A DNA stretch of 64,000 nt, from positions 77,950 to 141,949 of the forward strand of contig JAGZJZ010000016.1 in the NCBI GenBank assembly GCA_018365455.1. Direction: 5' to 3'. The notes beneath the pieces are model-generated. The model searched no databases. It was not told the origin of the DNA and saw only the letters and a program-made list of their open reading frames with translations. Of the stretch, positions 1-8,106 are shown one piece after another. This stretch comes from Clostridiales bacterium (GTDB lineage: Bacteria; Bacillota; Clostridia; Lachnospirales; Lachnospiraceae). Within the stretch, counting starts at the first letter, position 1. Each line of letters begins with the position of its first letter. Position numbers and translations under genes: made by a program.

Positions 1-198
1 TTTGCAATATTTTTTATATTGGGATTTTATGCTGTATGCAGCAGGGAATAGTGCATTGATTTTTTCGCTGAACTCATGGCTGTTGGGATCTCCCTTACCT
101 TTCAGGGCTATAAATTTCTGCCTGGGGACAGTGACCAGTACAGCCTGTGTTTTGGGCAGATATATTTCTTTTTCTTGTTTTTTCCATTCGTAGTTCAT
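1..198 (-). CDS. GyrI-like small-molecule-binding domain protein, 3' part missing
   Basis: Only the first 66 codons are in the window; the gene runs off the left edge. The visible N-terminus (MNYEWKKQEKEIYLPKTQA, then PRQKFIALKGKGDPNSHEFSEKI) matches the opening of GyrI-like (AraC effector-binding) proteins of Firmicutes: a Pro-x-x-Lys-Phe-ile strand followed by the Gly-Lys-Gly-x-Pro-Asn turn. These are stand-alone ligand-binding proteins of about 200 residues with no settled physiological role; some members bind or hydrolyse small cyclic or toxic molecules. The start at 198 is supported by GGAGG seven to eight bases upstream. A 12-bp inverted repeat lies upstream (233-262) and may be its operator. 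The family call is from motif memory, not a search. Confidence 0.8.
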   Translation of the reverse strand, partial: MNYEWKKQEKEIYLPKTQAVLVTVPRQKFIALKGKGDPNSHEFSEKINALFPAAYSIKSQYKKYCK

Positions 199-232
199 GA
201 TGATTCCTCCTTTTTTCTATTATCATACCATC

Positions 233-262
233 ATAAGTGTGACATCAGTGTGTCACACTTAT
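233..262. promoter_or_regulatory. 12-bp inverted repeat, candidate operator
   Basis: ATAAGTGTGACA (233-244) and TGTCACACTTAT (251-262) are perfect inverted arms separated by six bases. The site lies 35-65 bp upstream of the minus-strand GyrI-like gene, next to a TATGAT-like -10 on that strand. No T-run follows, so a protein-binding site fits better than a terminator. The binding protein is unknown. Confidence 0.55.
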
Positions 263-394
263 CATAAAAATAACTGCCCAATGAACAGGTTGAACAGACA
301 GAGAGGATGTTACGGCGAGCATCCGAAGGGTGTGAACATTAACCAGGTAGAAGCAGTTAAATAAAAGAAGTTAAATAAAAAAATAAAAAAGAAG

Positions 395-423
395 TTGCGC
401 GCGCAAAAAGATAGTGCTATAAT
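395..423 (+). promoter_or_regulatory. Promoter of the MarR-ABC operon with a palindrome over -35
   Basis: TTGCGC (395-400), a 17-bp spacer and TATAAT (418-423) form a good sigma-A promoter. The -35 is embedded in the perfect 12-bp palindrome TTGCGCGCGCAA (395-406), an isolated GC-rich motif in AT-rich DNA. A MarR dimer bound here would block RNA polymerase, so autorepression of the downstream regulator and exporter genes is likely. Confidence 0.75.
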
Positions 424-450
424 GATTGAAAAAGAAAGCAGGGTATTGTC

Positions 451-879
451 ATGGGTCAAGAGTTTAAGTGGCTGTCTATTTTAGGGAGATTGGGTAATGT
501 ATATGCTGATCAGAATTTCAAGGAATTAAATATCAACAGCAGCCACCATGTCTTTATTATCCATATCTGCAAAAATCCCGGAATTACGCAGGATAAGCTG
601 AAAACGCTGATCTATGTCCATCCAAGTAATATTACAAGGGCTTTGGATTATTTAGAAAAAGAAGAGTATCTTACCAGAGAAACTTTTATAAGCGATAAGC
701 GTACCTGCAAACTATATCCCACGGAGAAAGCCTACAGGGCATTTGATACGATAAACAAGGTAATGACGGATTGGGAGAAGATGATCACGGCGGATATGAC
801 GGAAGAGCAGGCAGAAATGTTTCTTGCCTTATTAAAGCAGGCAGGAAGCAAGGCAACTGAATATTTTTTTGGTAGATAA
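451..879 (+). CDS. MarR family transcriptional regulator
   Basis: A 142-residue winged-helix protein of normal MarR length. The DNA-binding part spans roughly residues 30-95: a helix-turn-helix (ITQDKLKTLIYVHPSNITRALDYL region) followed by a wing with the typical SDKRT...LYPTEKA pattern. Flanking helices form the dimer interface. It lies directly upstream of a heterodimeric multidrug-type ABC exporter, the standard arrangement for a ligand-released repressor of efflux genes. The palindrome at 395-406 over its own promoter is the likely operator. The inducing compound cannot be read from sequence. The start is the only ATG that keeps the N-terminal helix; its ribosome site (AGCAGGG) is weak. 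Confidence 0.92.
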   Translation: MGQEFKWLSILGRLGNVYADQNFKELNINSSHHVFIIHICKNPGITQDKLKTLIYVHPSNITRALDYLEKEEYLTRETFISDKRTCKLYPTEKAYRAFDTINKVMTDWEKMITADMTEEQAEMFLALLKQAGSKATEYFFGR

Positions 880-1025
880 TCTTTGACCAATGAATTGCTG
901 GTACAAATAAATATAGCAGGTAAAATGCAAAACGAGTAGTGTTAATCACATAAATCCGGTTGATTAACCTGCCCGTTATTTTGTTGGTAAAGAGGAAGGA
1001 AAATAGAAAAGGAGATAGAAAAGCA

Positions 1026-2771
1026 ATGATAAGAGAACTTATGAAATGTATCAGAGAATTTAAAAAAGCCTCCATTCAGGCACCAATACTGGTTTCTTTG
1101 GAAGTTGTGATGGAATGTATTATTCCATTTTTGATTGCACAGTTAGTCAATCAGATCAAAGCTGGTTGTGATCTGATTGTGCTGCTTAAGTACGGGTTGC
1201 TGCTGGTAGTTATGGCGGGATTGTCCCTGACTTTTGGAGCACTGGCGGGAACTGCCTGCGCTACGGCGTCCTGCGGTTTTGCAAGGAATATCAGAAAGGA
1301 TATGTATTATAAAATACAGAGTTATTCCTTTGAGAATATCGACAAATTTTCAACATCTTCCCTGGTAACCAGACTTACCACGGATGTTACGAATGTGCAG
1401 AATGCCTACATGATGATCGTGAGAACGGCGATCCGGTGTCCGCTTATGCTGTTGTTTGCATTTGCCATGGCTTTCATTATGGGCGGGAAAATGGCGTTTA
1501 TTTTTCTGATTGTAATCCCGATTCTGGGATTTGGGCTCTTTCTGGTAATTCGAAAAGTAATGCCGTTATTCAAGAAAGTATTTAAAAAGTATGATGCACT
1601 GAATAACTCGGTACAGGAAAATATCAAGGGTATGCGGGTTGTAAAATCATATGTGCGGGAAGACTATGAAAAAGAAAAATTCGGGACCGCAGCAGGAGAT
1701 GTCTGCAATGATTTTACAAGGGCGGAACGGATTTTAGCAATTAACAATCCATTGATGCAGTTTTGTATTTATTCCGTCATGATATTTGTAATGTCGTTTG
1801 GTTCTTACACAATTATTACTTCCAGGGGACTGGATCTGGACGTAGGCCAGTTATCATCTCTGTTAGCGTACAGCTTTCAGATATTGAGCAGCCTTATGAT
1901 GCTTTCCATGGTATTTGTCATGATCACTATGGCAAGTGAATCTTCCAAGCGTATTGTGGAGGTGTTAAGAGAAGATAGCTCTCTTGCCAATCCTGCCGAT
2001 CCAGTTTTTGCAGTGGCGGACGGCTCCATTGATTTTGAAGAGGTTAATTTCAAATATTCCAAGAAAGCGGAGAAGATGGCGCTTGCTGATGTCAATCTTC
2101 ACATAAAGCCAGGAGAAACAATCGGTATCATCGGCGGAACCGGATCTTCGAAATCTTCGCTGATCCAGTTGATTTCCAGGCTCTACGATGCTACAGAAGG
2201 TGTTGTAAAAGTAGGCGGGATTGATGTCAGGGATTATGATTTAGAGACCCTTAGAAATCAGGTTGCAGTTGTACTGCAGAAAAATATCCTGTTTTCCGGT
2301 ACGATTAAAGACAATCTGAGATGGGGAAATAAAGAAGCTACAGAGGAAGAAATGATAGAGGCTTGTAAACTGGCGCAGGCGGATGAATTTATCATGCAGT
2401 TTCCAAAACAATATGATACATATATTGAGCAGGGAGGATCAAATGTCTCGGGCGGCCAGAAACAGAGACTTTGTATCGCCAGAGCTCTTTTAAAGAAGCC
2501 GAAAATTATTATTTTAGATGATTCCACAAGTGCTGTTGATACGAAAACGGATGCGCTGATCAGAAAGGCGTTTCGGGAGTTTATACCCGACACAACGAAA
2601 CTTATCATTGCACAGAGAACTTCTTCCGTACAGGATGCAGACCGCATTGTGGTTATGGATGGGGGTACCATCAATGCTGTGGGAACTCATGAAGAACTGT
2701 TGAGAGACAACACAATTTATCAGGAAGTATACAATTCACAAAATAAGGCAGGTGGTTCTGATGAAGAATAA
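1026..2771 (+). CDS. ABC exporter half-transporter with degenerate ATPase site
   Basis: A 581-residue membrane-ATPase fusion. Six transmembrane helices (about residues 15-310) are followed by a nucleotide-binding domain: Walker A GGTGSSKS at 370-377, signature VSGGQ at 474-478, Walker B ending Asp498. Asp499 replaces the catalytic Glu, and Gln530 replaces the switch His (AQRTS). The third Walker A glycine is Ser. These changes mark the non-canonical half of heterodimeric exporters of the LmrCD/BmrCD type; the next gene supplies the canonical half. The start is placed at 1026 (AAAAGGAG upstream) rather than an in-frame ATG at 960. An 8-bp inverted repeat (941-948/961-968) lies between it and marR. 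Likely role is drug or peptide efflux at the cell membrane; substrate unknown. Confidence 0.92.
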   Translation: MIRELMKCIREFKKASIQAPILVSLEVVMECIIPFLIAQLVNQIKAGCDLIVLLKYGLLLVVMAGLSLTFGALAGTACATASCGFARNIRKDMYYKIQSYSFENIDKFSTSSLVTRLTTDVTNVQNAYMMIVRTAIRCPLMLLFAFAMAFIMGGKMAFIFLIVIPILGFGLFLVIRKVMPLFKKVFKKYDALNNSVQENIKGMRVVKSYVREDYEKEKFGTAAGDVCNDFTRAERILAINNPLMQFCIYSVMIFVMSFGSYTIITSRGLDLDVGQLSSLLAYSFQILSSLMMLSMVFVMITMASESSKRIVEVLREDSSLANPADPVFAVADGSIDFEEVNFKYSKKAEKMALADVNLHIKPGETIGIIGGTGSSKSSLIQLISRLYDATEGVVKVGGIDVRDYDLETLRNQVAVVLQKNILFSGTIKDNLRWGNKEATEEEMIEACKLAQADEFIMQFPKQYDTYIEQGGSNVSGGQKQRLCIARALLKKPKIIILDDSTSAVDTKTDALIRKAFREFIPDTTKLIIAQRTSSVQDADRIVVMDGGTINAVGTHEELLRDNTIYQEVYNSQNKAGGSDEE

Positions 2772-4641
2772 AAAAGGAGTATTAGGGAGGGTTATTAAGA
2801 CGCTGTTTGGTTTTTACCCTGTGATGATGCCGGTGGTGCTGATCTGTATCATTTTCAACGCGGTTGTCAGTTCCATTCCCGCTGTATTCATGCAGAATGT
2901 AATTGCCACCATAGAGCAGAGCTGGCAAAACGGTGACTGGAATAAGGTGTCAGCAAAAATCATGGGACTGGTACTGCTGTTGGTGACGTTTTATATACTG
3001 TCACTTTTGGCATCCGTAATTTACAACCAGATGATGGCTGTAATTACCCAGGGTACGTTGAAAAAGCTGCGCCAGAAAATGTTTAATGGCATGCAGGATC
3101 TGCCTGTCAGCTATTTTGATACTCATAACCATGGGGATATCATGAGCTATTACACCAATGATATCGATACACTGCGCCAGATGATTTCCCAGAGTTTTCC
3201 CCAGCTTTTGGTGTCCGGTGTTACGGTGCTGACGATATTTTTTATCATGATTTACTATAGCGTATGGCTGACAATTGTAGTTGTGATCGGCGTAGTATTT
3301 ATGGTAGCAGTCACCAAAAAGATTGGGGGAAATTCAGCCAAATATTTTATCCGTCAGCAGAGATCACTGGGTGAGGCGGAAGGATTTGTAGAGGAAATGA
3401 TGAACGGGCAGAAGGTTATCAAGGTATTCTGCCATGAAGAAGAGAGCAAAGTGGATTTCGACCGCTACAACGATGCATTATTCCATGATGCACAGCAGGC
3501 AAATAAATTTGCCAATACCCTTATGCCCATATTAAATAACATAGGAAATGTCCTTTATGTTATCGTGGCTTTGGTTGGGGGAATCCTGCTTCTCTATAAT
3601 GTGCCGAATATCAGTATTTCCGGTATGGCAATCGGTATCAGTATCGTAGTTCCGTTCTTAAATATGACCAGACAATTCTCCGGAAATGTAAGCCAGGTGT
3701 CCAATCAGCTGAATGCGGTTATTATGGGTCTGGCAGGTGCAGGCAGGGTATTTTCTCTGATCGATGAAGTTCCGGAAGTAGACGAAGGATATGTAACATT
3801 AGTCAATACAAAGGAAGTAAACGGCGAGATGGTGGAATGCAAGGAACGCACCGGCATGTGGGCATGGAAGCATCCCCATGAAAATGGTACCACAACCTAC
3901 ACCAAATTAACCGGAGATGTACGGATGTACGATGTTGATTTTGGTTATGTAAAGGATAAAATTGTGCTTCACAATATCACCCTTTATGCAGAACCCGGGC
4001 AGAAAGTAGCCTTTGTTGGGGCAACCGGAGCCGGGAAAACCACCATTACAAACCTGATAAACCGCTTTTATGATATCGCAGACGGTAAAATCCGCTACGA
4101 TGGCATAAATATTAATAAAATAAAAAAAGCGGATCTGCGCCGTTCTCTGGGCATCGTGCTCCAGGATACAAATTTGTTCACAGGTACCGTTATGGATAAT
4201 ATCAGATATGGAAAACTGGATGCTACAGAGAAGGAATGCATGGAAGCGGCAAAGCTTTCCGGTGCCCATGACTTTATCACCAGACTTCCGGATGGATATC
4301 ACACGCAGCTGTCCGGAAACGGTGGGAACTTATCCCAGGGACAGAGGCAGCTTCTGGCAATTGCCCGAGCCGCAGTAGCCGATCCGCCGGTAATGATTTT
4401 AGATGAGGCCACAAGCTCCATTGATACGCGTACAGAAGCCATTGTACAAAGAGGTATGGATGCATTGATGAAGGGTAGAACTGTATTTGTAATCGCACAT
4501 CGTTTGTCCACTGTTAGAAATTCAGATGTAATTATGGTACTGGATCAGGGCAATATTATTGAGCGGGGAAGCCATGATAAGCTGATAGAAGATAAGGGCA
4601 AATATTATCAGCTGTATACGGGGGCATTTGAACTGGAATAA
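2761..4641 (+). CDS. ABC exporter half-transporter with canonical ATPase site
   Basis: A 626-residue partner of the preceding gene. Six transmembrane helices precede a nucleotide-binding domain with intact Walker A (GATGAGKT, 420-427), signature LSQGQ, Walker B Asp548 plus catalytic Glu549, and switch His580. About 45 extra residues (KEVNGEMVECKERTGMW... region) precede the ATPase domain, as in many clostridial LmrD-like proteins. The gene overlaps the upstream one by 11 bp, consistent with translational coupling and a 1:1 heterodimer. ATG 2761 has AGGTGG at good spacing; an in-frame GTG three codons earlier is possible. The pair should form an ATP-driven exporter controlled by the upstream MarR protein. 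Confidence 0.93.
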   Translation: MKNKKGVLGRVIKTLFGFYPVMMPVVLICIIFNAVVSSIPAVFMQNVIATIEQSWQNGDWNKVSAKIMGLVLLLVTFYILSLLASVIYNQMMAVITQGTLKKLRQKMFNGMQDLPVSYFDTHNHGDIMSYYTNDIDTLRQMISQSFPQLLVSGVTVLTIFFIMIYYSVWLTIVVVIGVVFMVAVTKKIGGNSAKYFIRQQRSLGEAEGFVEEMMNGQKVIKVFCHEEESKVDFDRYNDALFHDAQQANKFANTLMPILNNIGNVLYVIVALVGGILLLYNVPNISISGMAIGISIVVPFLNMTRQFSGNVSQVSNQLNAVIMGLAGAGRVFSLIDEVPEVDEGYVTLVNTKEVNGEMVECKERTGMWAWKHPHENGTTTYTKLTGDVRMYDVDFGYVKDKIVLHNITLYAEPGQKVAFVGATGAGKTTITNLINRFYDIADGKIRYDGININKIKKADLRRSLGIVLQDTNLFTGTVMDNIRYGKLDATEKECMEAAKLSGAHDFITRLPDGYHTQLSGNGGNLSQGQRQLLAIARAAVADPPVMILDEATSSIDTRTEAIVQRGMDALMKGRTVFVIAHRLSTVRNSDVIMVLDQGNIIERGSHDKLIEDKGKYYQLYTGAFELE

Positions 4642-4650
4642 GATATGGGA

Positions 4651-4689
4651 GCGTGTTTTGAGTAGAGAAATTATTGACTCAAAGCGCGC
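4651..4689. terminator. Imperfect hairpin between convergent genes
   Basis: GCGTGTTTTGAGT (4651-4663) pairs with ACTCAAAGCGCGC (4677-4689) with two G-U pairs in RNA. It sits between the ABC operon and the convergent YcxB-like gene. No clear T-run follows, so intrinsic termination is only possible. Confidence 0.35.
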
Positions 4690-5182
4690 TTCCAACCTTA
4701 CTTGATAAAAAACTTAATAATTCTTGAGAATTCGCACAAACGCTTTTAGATATAAAATAGTCATCAATTTTATGTTGTAAAATAATAATAATTTCAGATT
4801 TAGTTTCCACGATCCGTTTTATTTTATTATAACTTGTGTCGTTGGTACTATTGGATTCTATATTTATCGAACGGAAATGGTCTTCATAAAATTCAGTACG
4901 AAAAGTCAAATAATCTTGGTTATATTTGTATCTCGTTCTTTTCTCCCACTTGTGTCCAATATACCTTGGATAAAAAAATGCATAAATTAAAAAGAGGCAT
5001 GAAAATAATAACAGAATAAAGTTTTTGACATGTTGCAAGTATATGAATACATATAATCCATATACGGTTAAAATCGTAAACCAAATTCTCATAATCAATA
5101 GCACTGTCTTGTTAACATAAAAATATTGTTTTTGAAAGTCTTTTTTTGTTGTGGTAGCTTCGATTATATACAATGGTTCCAT
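4679..5182 (-). CDS. YcxB-like membrane protein
   Basis: A 167-residue protein with a polar N-terminal strand (MEPLYIIEATTTKKDFQKQYFY), two adjacent hydrophobic helices (about residues 28-50 and 54-72), a basic segment (HKWEKRTRYKYNQ) and a C-terminal beta-rich cytoplasmic part. This layout, and the Y...F...F..I......Y..I..I.ET pattern near the end, match the YcxB-like C-terminal domain family. The function of the family is unknown. A GGAGGTGC-like site precedes the ATG. It is convergent with the ABC exporter and divergent from a small membrane protein gene. Confidence 0.7.
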   Translation of the reverse strand: MEPLYIIEATTTKKDFQKQYFYVNKTVLLIMRIWFTILTVYGLYVFIYLQHVKNFILLLFSCLFLIYAFFYPRYIGHKWEKRTRYKYNQDYLTFRTEFYEDHFRSINIESNSTNDTSYNKIKRIVETKSEIIIILQHKIDDYFISKSVCANSQELLSFLSSKVGSAL

Positions 5183-5270
5183 AGTGCACCTCCGACGATA
5201 TTGATAAATAATTATATCATGTTGAGAAAGTTTTTCATATATAAATTTAGCAAAATTTATTCATGACGAG

Positions 5271-5287
5271 AAGTATACAATATACTT
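5271..5287. promoter_or_regulatory. 17-bp palindrome AAGTATA-CAA-TATACTT
   Basis: A perfect inverted repeat (7-bp arms, 3-bp centre) in the 220-bp divergent region between the YcxB-like gene and the 60-residue membrane protein gene. It could be an operator shared by both genes; no regulator is adjacent. Confidence 0.4.
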
Positions 5288-5402
5288 TCAAGGATAAATT
5301 TGTATGAAGCGTATAAGTAATTATTTTCAGAGATAATAAATGAAATTCATTGTAATGCTTTTTTAAATCATTTATAATTAAAAAAAGGAGTGTGAATAAG
5401 CC

Positions 5403-5585
5403 ATGAAGGAAGTTATAAAATATTCAGTACAGGCAATCTATTATATTATCTTGCTGGTTTGCATTCTTTTTGGAATTCCTTTGCTAAAAATTATGGCAGT
5501 GATTTTAATTGCTGCAGAGCTGATGTTTCAGTTTATCCTGAAATTTGTAGAATGTATCTGGAACCTTGTGAATAAAAGAAAGTAA
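5403..5585 (+). CDS. Small membrane protein of unknown function, 60 residues
   Basis: A short gene with a strong ribosome site (AAAAAAGGAG, 12 bases before ATG). The product is nearly all hydrophobic: about residues 9-29 and 30-50 form two helices, closed by a basic tail (NLVNKRK) that should lie in the cytoplasm. I do not recognise the family. The good translation signal, separate upstream palindrome and clean hydrophobic pattern argue for a real gene. It may belong with the DUF4304-like gene 78 bp downstream. Confidence 0.6.
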   Translation: MKEVIKYSVQAIYYIILLVCILFGIPLLKIMAVILIAAELMFQFILKFVECIWNLVNKRK

Positions 5586-5662
5586 TTTAGATAAGCAATC
5601 AATTGCTGTCCGAATTAATAGAAAAAGATATAGAAAACAATATACGGTGAAGGGAGATAACT

Positions 5663-6385
5663 ATGACTGGAAAAGAAAAAAGAGATATTGTGCTGCGTGA
5701 AGTTATAATACCTGCCATAAAGAATGCAGGCTACTCGAAAATCGGTCAGACGTATTACCGGCAGCGCAGGGAGTGCTGTATGCTTCTTCGGATGCAGAAC
5801 TCCAGGTTTAATTCTCAGGCAACCGGATACGACTTCTGGTTCCATATTGGAGTCCTGCCGGAAGAGGAAGCGCAGGACCGGCAGAAACTCAAAGAATGGT
5901 GGGGTGGAACAGGCTCGGTACATGAGGATATTCTATTGCCGGATTGTGGAATGCTGCATCCTTACCGGAATGGAAGAATGGGGTATTGCATTGATCCGTA
6001 TAAAAATTATCAGCCCCAGGATATGGATATAGATGATATCAAGCAAACATTACATAGAGATTTTTCGGAATATATTCTGCCACAGCTGGAACCGATTCAG
6101 TCGGTTGAAGAGTGGGAAGAACAGAAGGAAAAGTGGATGGGGCAAAATGAAACAAAGAGAGTGCATTTGCTGACGTATTATTTTTCTGCGCAAATGCTTT
6201 CCTGTGCAGAATCCAACAGACCAGTTCTTAAACAGCAGCAGGAGCAGCTTGGTCTCACGGCAGAAGATATAGTGGAAAACTTTGAACTTCTGCATCAAAT
6301 CCAGGCATTATCGCATTGGCCGGAAATGAATGCAGAACCATATGTGCGGGCAACGCTCTACAGCTGCCAGAAAGCAATTTTATAA
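5663..6385 (+). CDS. DUF4304-like protein
   Basis: A soluble 240-residue protein with GGGAG upstream of the ATG. The first 130 residues (REVIIPAIKNAGYSK, then a Tyr/Arg strand and GYDFWFHIGVLPEE) resemble DUF4304, whose members share a long helix, an aromatic-rich sheet and a conserved F-x-x-N/H-x-G strand. The remainder is helical and charged. No catalytic motif is visible and the function is unknown. It ends six bases from the convergent response-regulator gene. The family assignment is moderate; a stand-alone hypothetical is the alternative. Confidence 0.55.
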   Translation: MTGKEKRDIVLREVIIPAIKNAGYSKIGQTYYRQRRECCMLLRMQNSRFNSQATGYDFWFHIGVLPEEEAQDRQKLKEWWGGTGSVHEDILLPDCGMLHPYRNGRMGYCIDPYKNYQPQDMDIDDIKQTLHRDFSEYILPQLEPIQSVEEWEEQKEKWMGQNETKRVHLLTYYFSAQMLSCAESNRPVLKQQQEQLGLTAEDIVENFELLHQIQALSHWPEMNAEPYVRATLYSCQKAIL

Positions 6386-6391
6386 CACGCT

Positions 6392-8011
6392 CTAGCTGTG
6401 TTCCCGAAATTCCTGTGGTGTGACCCCTGTCATTTTCTTAAATATCCGTGAAAAATGCGCCGGAGATTCGTATCCTACCTGGCAGGCAATTTCACTTATT
6501 TTCAAATTGCTGTTAGCAAGTAAAATGCGTGCTTTCTCTATACGCCGGTCAGAGATATATTTCGATATATTCTGGCCGGTGATTTGTTTGTAAACCCGGG
6601 ATAAATATACCGGATTCAGATATACCTGCTCTGCCAGCGCTGCAAGGGAGATTGCTTCGCTTAAGTGCTGGTCGATATAATTGTGAATCGTATCTAGCGT
6701 TTGCTTATAGCGCATGCTGTTTTCCGCATCATCCGTAAAGAAGATCCAATCTGCAATTTCCAGGAATTTTTCATACAGGTTAATATCCCAATGCTCACAG
6801 GACAGTGAAAAGATGGAGATATTTTGAAAGTGCTCAATAAAATCTGCGTATTTATTAGATTGTATAATCTGATTTAACAATATGGAACTTAGGTTATGGT
6901 ATAGGAGAATCTGCGTTTCCGTGTCGGAAAAATTCATCATTTTGTTCAGCAGTTTCTGAAAGAGATCCAGAAACTCTTTTTTATTCTGGCATTCCAGCAG
7001 CTGGGAGAGTCTGCCGATGGACAGCAGCAGCGCATTGGTGTGGAAGTCATTTTCGGTTGGTGTAAGGTAGAAAATCGTGTTGCCCAGTACCATTTCTTCT
7101 GCCGGGTTTAATTTATGCATCAGGATAAAATGCAGATTATGATAGTAGCGGGGCAATTCTTCAAAAGGTATGGCGGCAGGTTCCAGCAGGAAGGACACGG
7201 ACAGATTTAACGCATAACGGCAATAGTTTTGTACGGTTTCCAAAATACCATTGATATAATTTACGGTAATTTCCGTGGATATTTTGGGGTTTCGGGCTTG
7301 TATAATCCAAAGCATGTATCTGGTATTTTCCAGGACGAAGGGGATGCTTTGTAATCTTGCAGCAGTTGTCTGTTTGAAAATGCTGTCAATAGCGGTGTTT
7401 ATGGTACCGGATGTCTCCAGGAAACCGTTATCCGGTGTATCCAGCCGGGCAGCTGTAAGATGGACCGGGGCATCAGGACTCAGTGGAATCTGCAGCTCTG
7501 TAAATTTTGCGGCAAGCATATCTGCAGCGGGAATCTCTCCGGATAAGAGCTGGCGGATAAAGTTTTGCTGCAAGATCGGGGCTGCTTTTTTCAATGCTGC
7601 ATTTACGTCTTCTTTCCATTTTAATTCTTTAATGGAAGCCTCTATTTTAGAAATACAGCTTTTTACCGCATCAATCAGAACCTGGTCGCCGTCACTTTTT
7701 AGTATGTAGAAATCAGCACCATAGCGGAGTGCAGTCTGAGCATAGTCAAATTCGTTATAACCGGACAATATGATGGTGCGGCAGTCCGGCCAGCGCAGTT
7801 TTATTTCTTTTAGCATGTCAAGTCCGGAGAGACCCGGCATATTGATATCCGTAATGACAATATCCATACGGTATTGGTCCAGAATCGCCAGCGCTGACTT
7901 TGCGGAATAACAACGGTATGCATCAAGTGAAATTTCCTGCAGATTTAAAAAGGTCCGATAAAGGCCGTCGGCTATAAATGCCTCGTCATCTACGATCATA
8001 AGTTTATACAT
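6392..8011 (-). CDS. YesN-type response regulator with AraC DNA-binding domain
   Basis: A 539-residue protein. The receiver domain (residues 1-120) carries the acidic pocket VDDE at 7-10, phospho-acceptor Asp55 (ITDINMPG) and the switch Ser/Lys region. A long middle section (130-430) is typical of YesN proteins. The C-terminal 100 residues are an AraC double helix-turn-helix (ISLAALAEQVYLNPVYLSRVYK and ISEIACQVGYESPAHFSRIFK). AGGAGG precedes the start. The cognate kinase is immediately upstream (95 bp, same strand). The pair is divergent from the 10.0-15.0 kb importer operon, so it probably activates that operon in response to an extracellular sugar. Confidence 0.93.
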   Translation of the reverse strand: MYKLMIVDDEAFIADGLYRTFLNLQEISLDAYRCYSAKSALAILDQYRMDIVITDINMPGLSGLDMLKEIKLRWPDCRTIILSGYNEFDYAQTALRYGADFYILKSDGDQVLIDAVKSCISKIEASIKELKWKEDVNAALKKAAPILQQNFIRQLLSGEIPAADMLAAKFTELQIPLSPDAPVHLTAARLDTPDNGFLETSGTINTAIDSIFKQTTAARLQSIPFVLENTRYMLWIIQARNPKISTEITVNYINGILETVQNYCRYALNLSVSFLLEPAAIPFEELPRYYHNLHFILMHKLNPAEEMVLGNTIFYLTPTENDFHTNALLLSIGRLSQLLECQNKKEFLDLFQKLLNKMMNFSDTETQILLYHNLSSILLNQIIQSNKYADFIEHFQNISIFSLSCEHWDINLYEKFLEIADWIFFTDDAENSMRYKQTLDTIHNYIDQHLSEAISLAALAEQVYLNPVYLSRVYKQITGQNISKYISDRRIEKARILLANSNLKISEIACQVGYESPAHFSRIFKKMTGVTPQEFREHS

Positions 8012-8106
8012 TTGTATTTCCTCCTGAAGAATGTATTAAATACGTTTTAAAGCGTGTTTGAAAATTGCTTTTGACAACTTCGCTTTCCCGTTTGGGGGGC
8101 ATGCGT

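Noticed and set aside
2258..2674. Minus-strand reading of 138 codons within the ABC exporter gene
   Set aside because: It mirrors the conserved ATPase domain of the plus-strand gene and has no start signal.
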